A stretch of DNA of 12,403 bases from REEB95 sp035648735 (GTDB lineage: Bacteria > Pseudomonadota > Alphaproteobacteria > ATCC43930 > CGMCC-115725): the NCBI GenBank assembly GCA_035648735.1, contig DASRKX010000089.1:1-12403 (forward strand), written 5' to 3'. Below are positions 8,828 through 12,403 of the stretch, piece by piece. Positions within the stretch are counted from its first letter, which is position 1, and each line of letters opens with the position of its first letter. A program made the position numbers and the translations under genes. The notes below the pieces were generated by a model. That model was given only the letters and a program-made list of their open reading frames with translations, was not told where the DNA came from and searched no databases.

Positions 8828-9748
8828 TCAACAGCCGTAATGCTGCTTTTCGGCGGCCGCCCGGTCCTTCAGATTGCCGGAGGCTTGCGGGAAATCGCGG
8901 TCGAGACGCGCGAAAGCGCTGCAGGCGTTCGCCTTCTGGCCGAGACTGCCGAGCGACATGGCGAGCTTGAGCAGATCGTCGGCCGCTTTGGGGCTCTTGG
9001 GATATTTCTGGTAGCCCTCGGCGAAGGCGATGGCAGCGTTATTGTAGTCGCCGCGCACGTAAAAAGTCTCGCCGAGCCAATATTGCGCATTGCCGGCGAG
9101 CGGATCCTTGGGGAAGCGCTGCACGAAGGCACGCAGCGCTTGCTCGGCACCTGGATAATCGGCCCGCCGCAACAGTCCATAAGCGAAGTCGTATTGCTGC
9201 TGCGCGGTGCCGTCCGGCAGGCCGCCAGAGGCCGGCGCGGCGGCGTTCTGCGCGACTTGGCCGGGTGGGGGCGCCGGAATCTGGCCGAGAACGCCCGAAG
9301 CGCCGGGCGGCGGGTTGGCGCCGCCACGCTGCGGCGGCAGCGGTGCGAGCGGGCCGGCTGGCGGCGTGAGGGTCGGCGGAGCGCCGGAAACCGCGCCATG
9401 CTCGAGCGCGTTCAACCGCAGATCGACGTCGCTCGACAGTTTATCGAGCCGGTTCTTGAGCTGGTCGAAATTGTTGCCGATCTCTTCGAAGCGGCCATTG
9501 AGCTGCCGCATCTGGTCTTCGAGCTGGGTCAGGCGCTGCTCGGTATTGAGCGCCGCGACGCCGGCGACCGGTGCGCCGCCTGCCGGAGGCGACCCACCGC
9601 CGCGATAGACCTGCCGCTGCACGGCGCTAAGATCGCGCTCGAGCCGGTCGAGTCGGTCGGAAAGGGCGCGCGTATCGTCCTGCGCGGCCGCGGGTAGCGC
9701 GCCGAGCGCAAGCCCGCCGAGAATCACGACAAGAGGCAAGCGTCGCAT
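8828..9748 (-). CDS. cpoB: Cell division coordinator CpoB (Tol-Pal system protein YbgF)
   Basis: CpoB is a periplasmic protein that binds TolA and coordinates peptidoglycan synthesis with outer-membrane constriction. From the ATG at 9748 the 306-residue product has a signal peptide (1-22, ending Ala-Ala-Ala before Gln-Asp), heptad-like coiled-coil stretches (about 25-48 and 67-117), a Pro/Gly-rich linker (121-166) and a C-terminal TPR region (about 184-300) with TPR-like FAYGLLRRADYPGAEQAL and YWLGETFYVRGDY. This matches the YbgF order: trimerising coiled coil, linker, TPR. The open frame continues upstream to a TTG at 9808, but the added residues would bury the signal peptide, so it is rejected. 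The start has only a GGAAGG about 13 bases away. It is separated from pal by a terminator and a tandem repeat, so it may have its own promoter. It ends at the tilS start. Confidence 0.93.
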   Translation of the reverse strand: MRRLPLVVILGGLALGALPAAAQDDTRALSDRLDRLERDLSAVQRQVYRGGGSPPAGGAPVAGVAALNTEQRLTQLEDQMRQLNGRFEEIGNNFDQLKNRLDKLSSDVDLRLNALEHGAVSGAPPTLTPPAGPLAPLPPQRGGANPPPGASGVLGQIPAPPPGQVAQNAAAPASGGLPDGTAQQQYDFAYGLLRRADYPGAEQALRAFVQRFPKDPLAGNAQYWLGETFYVRGDYNNAAIAFAEGYQKYPKSPKAADDLLKLAMSLGSLGQKANACSAFARLDRDFPQASGNLKDRAAAEKQHYGC

Positions 9749-9797
9749 GATGTGTCGAAACCTTCCCGCGCAATCACCCCGCCGGCGGCGCGTCCTA

Positions 9798-9836
9798 GGC
9801 AAGATCAACGATCGGCGGCAAGATCAACTATCGGCG
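9798..9836. repeat. Tandem 19-bp direct repeat (two copies) ahead of cpoB
   Basis: Two 20-base copies, 9798-9817 and 9817-9836, start with GGCAAGATCAAC and end with ATCGGCG; they differ at a single base (G versus T) and share one G, giving a 19-bp period. They lie between the pal terminator and the cpoB start. They could be operator sites, a promoter-region duplication or a chance recent slippage product; no regulator is identifiable from them. Confidence 0.85.
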
Positions 9837-9841
9837 CATTA

Positions 9842-9894
9842 GGGCAAAAATAAGGGCGCCTGTCCCTCCTCGGCGAGGAGAGGCAGGCGCCTTT
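9842..9894 (-). terminator. Strong intrinsic terminator after pal
   Basis: On the minus strand a long hairpin, with outer 8-bp arms GGCGCCTG/CAGGCGCC (9884-9891 and 9855-9862) and inner arms CTCCTC/GAGGAG around a 3-base loop (9866-9880), is followed by CTTATTTTTG. The GC-rich stem plus U-run is the classical rho-independent form. It begins 27 bases past the pal stop, so it should end most pal transcripts before cpoB. Confidence 0.85.
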
Positions 9895-9920
9895 AATTGC
9901 AGAGCAGGACGCGTCGGTCG

Positions 9921-10394
9921 CTACTGAACGACGGTCACGCCGCGGCGGTTCTGGGCCCAGGCCGCTTCGTTCGAACCAACGACGGCCGGACGTTCCTTGC
10001 CGTAGCTGATCGTCGAAATGCGGCCGGCTGGAATGCCGAGGGCAACCAACGCGCGCTTGACGGCGGTCGCACGGCGCTCGCCGAGCGCCAAGTTATATTC
10101 GCGGGTGCCGCGCTCGTCGCAGTGACCCTCGATGGTGATTTTGGCGTTGGCATACTTCTGGAGCCAAGCGGCTTGGCGCTGCAGCGTCTGCTGGCCTTCC
10201 GGCTTGATATTCGACCGGTCGAAGTCGAAGAAGACGCGATCGCCGACATTCTGGATGAAGTCTTCGCGGGAGCCCGCCGTTGCGGTGCTGGCCCCGCTGG
10301 CCGCGCCGCCCGTGTTGGCGCCGCTTTCCGTCTTTTGTGCGCAAGCGGCAAGGAACAGCATCGCCGCGATAACACTCAGTGACTTGAAATTCAT
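9921..10394 (-). CDS. pal: Peptidoglycan-associated outer-membrane lipoprotein Pal
   Basis: Pal anchors the outer membrane to peptidoglycan and works with TolB and TolA during division. The 157-residue precursor has a lipoprotein signal with lipobox LAAC (residues 15-18), so Cys18 should be lipidated. A Gly/Ala/Ser/Thr-rich linker (about 22-43) leads to the OmpA-like peptidoglycan-binding domain, with FFDFDRSNIKPEG (55-67), IEGHCDERGTREYNLALGERRA (88-109) containing the meso-DAP-binding Asp/Arg pattern, and a final NRRGV. Length is normal. The ATG at 10394 has AGGGAG about seven bases upstream. The gene lies 129 bases after tolB, with a promoter-like element of its own and a strong terminator behind it, which suggests it can be made as a separate abundant message. 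Confidence 0.97.
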   Translation of the reverse strand: MNFKSLSVIAAMLFLAACAQKTESGANTGGAASGASTATAGSREDFIQNVGDRVFFDFDRSNIKPEGQQTLQRQAAWLQKYANAKITIEGHCDERGTREYNLALGERRATAVKRALVALGIPAGRISTISYGKERPAVVGSNEAAWAQNRRGVTVVQ

Positions 10395-10462
10395 TTTGCA
10401 CTCCCTCTAATTCTTCAGTGGATTGTTCGACGGCAGCGCCCACAAGGGGCCCTGCAGCGCCC

Positions 10463-10480
10463 GGAATCGCACGGGATTCC
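10463..10480 (-). repeat. Inverted repeat in the pal 5' leader
   Basis: Perfect 6-bp arms GGAATC/GATTCC surround six bases. A second imperfect hairpin (GCTC...GAGC around 10488-10503) lies next to it near the predicted transcription start. Nine-base direct repeats GCAGCGCCC occur at 10433-10441 and 10454-10462. Together the roughly 105-base leader could fold, perhaps affecting message stability; the function is not known. Confidence 0.4.
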
Positions 10481-10505
10481 AAGCCCAGCTCGGAAAACTG
10501 AGCCG

Positions 10506-10535
10506 ACTATAGTCAGGGATTTGCTAGGGAATCAA
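10506..10535 (-). promoter_or_regulatory. Predicted promoter of pal, overlapping the end of tolB
   Basis: The minus strand reads TTGATT (plus 10530-10535), an 18-base spacer and TATAGT (10506-10511). The -10 matches the consensus in five of six bases and the -35 in four. The -35 hexamer is made from the last coding codons of tolB (Leu-Ile). The -10 lies inside the perfect 10-bp palindrome GACTATAGTC (10505-10514). Transcription would begin near 10499, giving a leader of about 105 bases before pal. Confidence 0.5.
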
Positions 10536-11849
10536 GGGGGACCACGCCGGGTCCGAGCCCTCTCCCGGGGTTACGACCTCGCGCTCGTTATAGCCGGTGA
10601 GGTCGATCGAATAGAGTCGGCTGGTGGCGCCGCGGCCGTTCCTGTCCTGGGCGGGAGTCTGACGGAAGTACATGAGAACCCGGCCATTAGGCGCCCAAGT
10701 CGGCCCTTCGACGAGGAAACCATTGGCCAGAAGCCGTTCGCCCGACCCATCGGGCCGCATCACGCCGATATAGAAGCCGGCGGCGTCGAATTTGGTGAAC
10801 GCGATGAGATCGCCGCGCGGCGACCATACCGGCGTGCCGTAGCGGCCGGTGCCGAAGCTGATGCGATGGATATCGCCGCCATCGGCGTTCATTACATAGA
10901 GCTGCTGGGTGCCGCCACGATCCGAATTGAAGACGATGTGCGTCGCATCGGGCGAATAGCCCGGCGACGTATCGATCGCATCGGTCTCGGTCAGACGCGT
11001 GGCGTGCCGCGTGCGCAGGTCGAGCGTATAGATGTTGCTGGCGCCGTTGGTCGACAGGCTCATGATCACTTTGTTGCCGTCGGGCGAAAAGCGCGGCGCG
11101 AAGGTCATGCCCGGAAAATCGCCGAGCACTTCCTGTTGTCCCGTATCGATGTTGAACAGATAGACCCGGGGCGTGCCGCGCGCATAGGAGAGATAGGTGA
11201 TCTCCTGCGTCGAGGGCGAGAAGCGCGGCGTCAGCACGAGCGCGCGGCCGTCGGTCAGGTAGCGGTGGTTGGCGCCGTCCTGGTCCATGATCGCCAGCCG
11301 CTTGACGCGCTTGTCCAGGGGGCCGCTCTCGGCGATGTAGACGATGCGCGTGTCGAAATATCCGTCCTCGCCGGTCAGCCGCTTATAAATGGCGTCGGCG
11401 ACGATGTGGGCGACGCGGCGCCAATTGGCCTGGGTCGTGGTGTAGCGCAAGCCGGTGAGCTGCTGCTCGGCATAGATGTCCCAGAGGCGGAATTCGACCT
11501 GGACCCGGCCGTCCGCTTGCTGCTCGGCCGAGCCGGTGACCAGCGCCTGCGCGTTCAACACGCGCCAATCGCCGTAACGCGGCGGCACATGCGAATTGGC
11601 ATCCTTGTCGATGAAGGCATTGGGGTCGATCGGCTTGAACAGGCCCGAGCGCTCGAGATCCGCCGACAGCACCTGGGTTATGTCTTTCGCCACCTGCGAG
11701 CCGCCGCCGAAAGCCGGAATGGCGATCGGCATGGGTTCGACCTTGCCGCGCGTGATATCGATGTGCAGCTCGGCATGTGCCGGCGCCGCCGCGAGGAGCA
11801 GGGTGACGAGAAGGCCGGCGAGGGAGCGAAGGAGCAACGAACGGATCAT
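10524..11849 (-). CDS. tolB: Tol-Pal system beta-propeller protein TolB
   Basis: TolB is the soluble periplasmic component that binds Pal and, through its N-terminus, TolA. The 441-residue precursor has a Sec signal peptide (1-26, cleavage after Ala-His-Ala), an N-terminal alpha/beta domain (about 27-165) and a beta-propeller (about 168-440). Repeated propeller blades are marked by PRFSP (208-212 and 252-256), PGYSPDATHIVFNSD (296-310), PVWSPRGD (340-347), PTWAPNG (383-389) and a final PAWSP. The ATG at 11849 overlaps the tolA TGA by four bases (ATGA), and AAGGA lies six bases upstream within tolA (11856-11860), so coupled translation is expected. Length is close to E. coli TolB (430). The last codons double as the -35 element proposed for pal. 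Confidence 0.97.
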   Translation of the reverse strand: MIRSLLLRSLAGLLVTLLLAAAPAHAELHIDITRGKVEPMPIAIPAFGGGSQVAKDITQVLSADLERSGLFKPIDPNAFIDKDANSHVPPRYGDWRVLNAQALVTGSAEQQADGRVQVEFRLWDIYAEQQLTGLRYTTTQANWRRVAHIVADAIYKRLTGEDGYFDTRIVYIAESGPLDKRVKRLAIMDQDGANHRYLTDGRALVLTPRFSPSTQEITYLSYARGTPRVYLFNIDTGQQEVLGDFPGMTFAPRFSPDGNKVIMSLSTNGASNIYTLDLRTRHATRLTETDAIDTSPGYSPDATHIVFNSDRGGTQQLYVMNADGGDIHRISFGTGRYGTPVWSPRGDLIAFTKFDAAGFYIGVMRPDGSGERLLANGFLVEGPTWAPNGRVLMYFRQTPAQDRNGRGATSRLYSIDLTGYNEREVVTPGEGSDPAWSPLIP

Positions 11850-12403
11850 GTGAGGTCCTTGGGATCAAAGGTGATCGTGAAGGTCTGCCATTGGTCATAT
11901 TTTTGTGGCGGAAGTTTGAGCGGCTGGCAGGTGGGGTTCAAAAGGGCACGGTGGGCGCTCTCGGCGGCGGCCTGGAAGAAGGGATCGCCGTTGCGCTCGG
12001 GATTGAGCAATTGCGCCGAGCGGACCGTGCCGTCGGCATTCATGTAGACGCGGAAGGTCGGGGTCAAATCCTTCGCGTCGCGCGCCCCGGCCGGCACGTT
12101 CCAGCATTGTTCGATCTGCTGCTTCACCAGATCGATCTCGCTGACCGAAAGCTGGGTTCCGAGGGGCGCGATCGGCTGCGACGAGGGCTGCGGCTTCTCC
12201 GCCTGCTTTTGCGGCTGATCCGCCGGCAGCGGCTTGCTGGCGAGGTTCTTGAGCATCGCGTCGAACGCGACGTCCGGCTTCTTCTGCTTCGGCAGCGGCG
12301 CCGGCGGCTGGGGCTTGGCCTCGACCGGCTTCGGCGGCTCGGGCTTCGGTTCCGGCGGCTTGACCTCGGCCGGCTTGGGCTCCGGCGGCGGGGGGGGCGG
12401 CGG
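11846..12403 (-). CDS. tolA: Tol-Pal system protein TolA, C-terminal part (5' end outside window)
   Basis: TolA links the inner-membrane TolQR motor to TolB and Pal in the periplasm. The minus-strand frame is open from the right edge (185 residues visible). The first 48 or so residues are a Pro/Lys/Glu-rich TonB-like linker that starts with a run of prolines. The C-terminal domain (about residues 85-185) has QIEQCWNVP, FRVYMNADGTV and a second cysteine in NPTCQP. Cys100 and Cys159 may form a disulfide, as in other TolA third domains (inference). The N-terminal membrane anchor lies beyond the window. An internal ATG at 12254-12256 is not the start, since the same frame continues without a stop and reads as normal TolA linker. 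TolB follows by ATGA overlap. The name rests on this position and the C-terminal domain rather than on a full-length match. Confidence 0.9.
   Translation of the reverse strand, partial: PPPPPPPEPKPAEVKPPEPKPEPPKPVEAKPQPPAPLPKQKKPDVAFDAMLKNLASKPLPADQPQKQAEKPQPSSQPIAPLGTQLSVSEIDLVKQQIEQCWNVPAGARDAKDLTPTFRVYMNADGTVRSAQLLNPERNGDPFFQAAAESAHRALLNPTCQPLKLPPQKYDQWQTFTITFDPKDLT
12390..12397. repeat. Eight-base G homopolymer in the tolA linker
   Basis: Eight consecutive Gs on the plus strand (Cs in the coding strand) lie inside the proline run of TolA. Such tracts can slip during replication; here slippage would frameshift TolA. Nothing shows that this happens. Confidence 0.9.

Noticed and set aside
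9749..9808. Upstream extension of cpoB from a TTG at 9808
   Set aside because: It would place 20 Arg-rich residues before a clear signal peptide and runs into the tandem repeat.
10521..12047. 508-residue open frame on the plus strand opposite tolB and tolA
   Set aside because: It is the shadow of tolB and tolA, with low-complexity composition and no family motif.

Overview
This is chromosomal DNA from a GC-rich bacterium, and the gene content and order look like an alphaproteobacterium, probably near Rhodospirillales (inference). The supporting points are an alphaproteobacterial-type SerC followed by SerA with a structured serC leader, the tolA-tolB-pal-cpoB-tilS-ftsH-glmM order, and a Pro/Lys/Glu-rich TolA instead of the Ala-rich enterobacterial form. 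No mobile element, CRISPR array, tRNA, rRNA or phage gene was seen. Coding density is very high and codon use looks uniform, so nothing points to recent transfer.

Layout, left to right (all genes on the minus strand except one). Positions 1-1694 hold a serine-biosynthesis operon read leftward: serC, then the start of serA, which runs off the left edge. Ahead of serC are a promoter-like element and a short leader with two hairpins, the second enclosing the ribosome binding site. Positions 1885-2340 hold the only plus-strand gene, a small DMT/YdcZ-type membrane protein, divergent from serC and convergent with the next cluster.

Positions 2346-7373 form a compact leftward gene string, ftsH, glmM, thiD, a GNAT acetyltransferase and a MaoC-type hydratase. 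The first four are joined by very short overlaps or near-abutting ends, so translational coupling is likely. The products cover membrane proteolysis, glucosamine-1-phosphate supply for peptidoglycan and LPS, thiamine pyrimidine phosphorylation, and two enzymes of unknown substrate.

Positions 7491-12403 hold tolA (5' part off the right edge), tolB, pal, cpoB and tilS. TolA, TolB, Pal and CpoB belong to the Tol-Pal envelope complex used in outer-membrane constriction during division; TilS is the tRNA-Ile lysidine synthetase. Regulation is not uniform: tolA-tolB overlap by four bases, a promoter-like element overlaps the end of tolB and would drive pal separately, a strong intrinsic terminator follows pal, and a 19-bp tandem repeat lies between that terminator and cpoB.

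I found no convincing undescribed multi-gene system. The points most worth checking are non-coding: the serC leader, the separate transcription unit suggested for pal, and the tandem repeat ahead of cpoB. The many long open frames on the other strand and frames are judged to be shadows of real genes.
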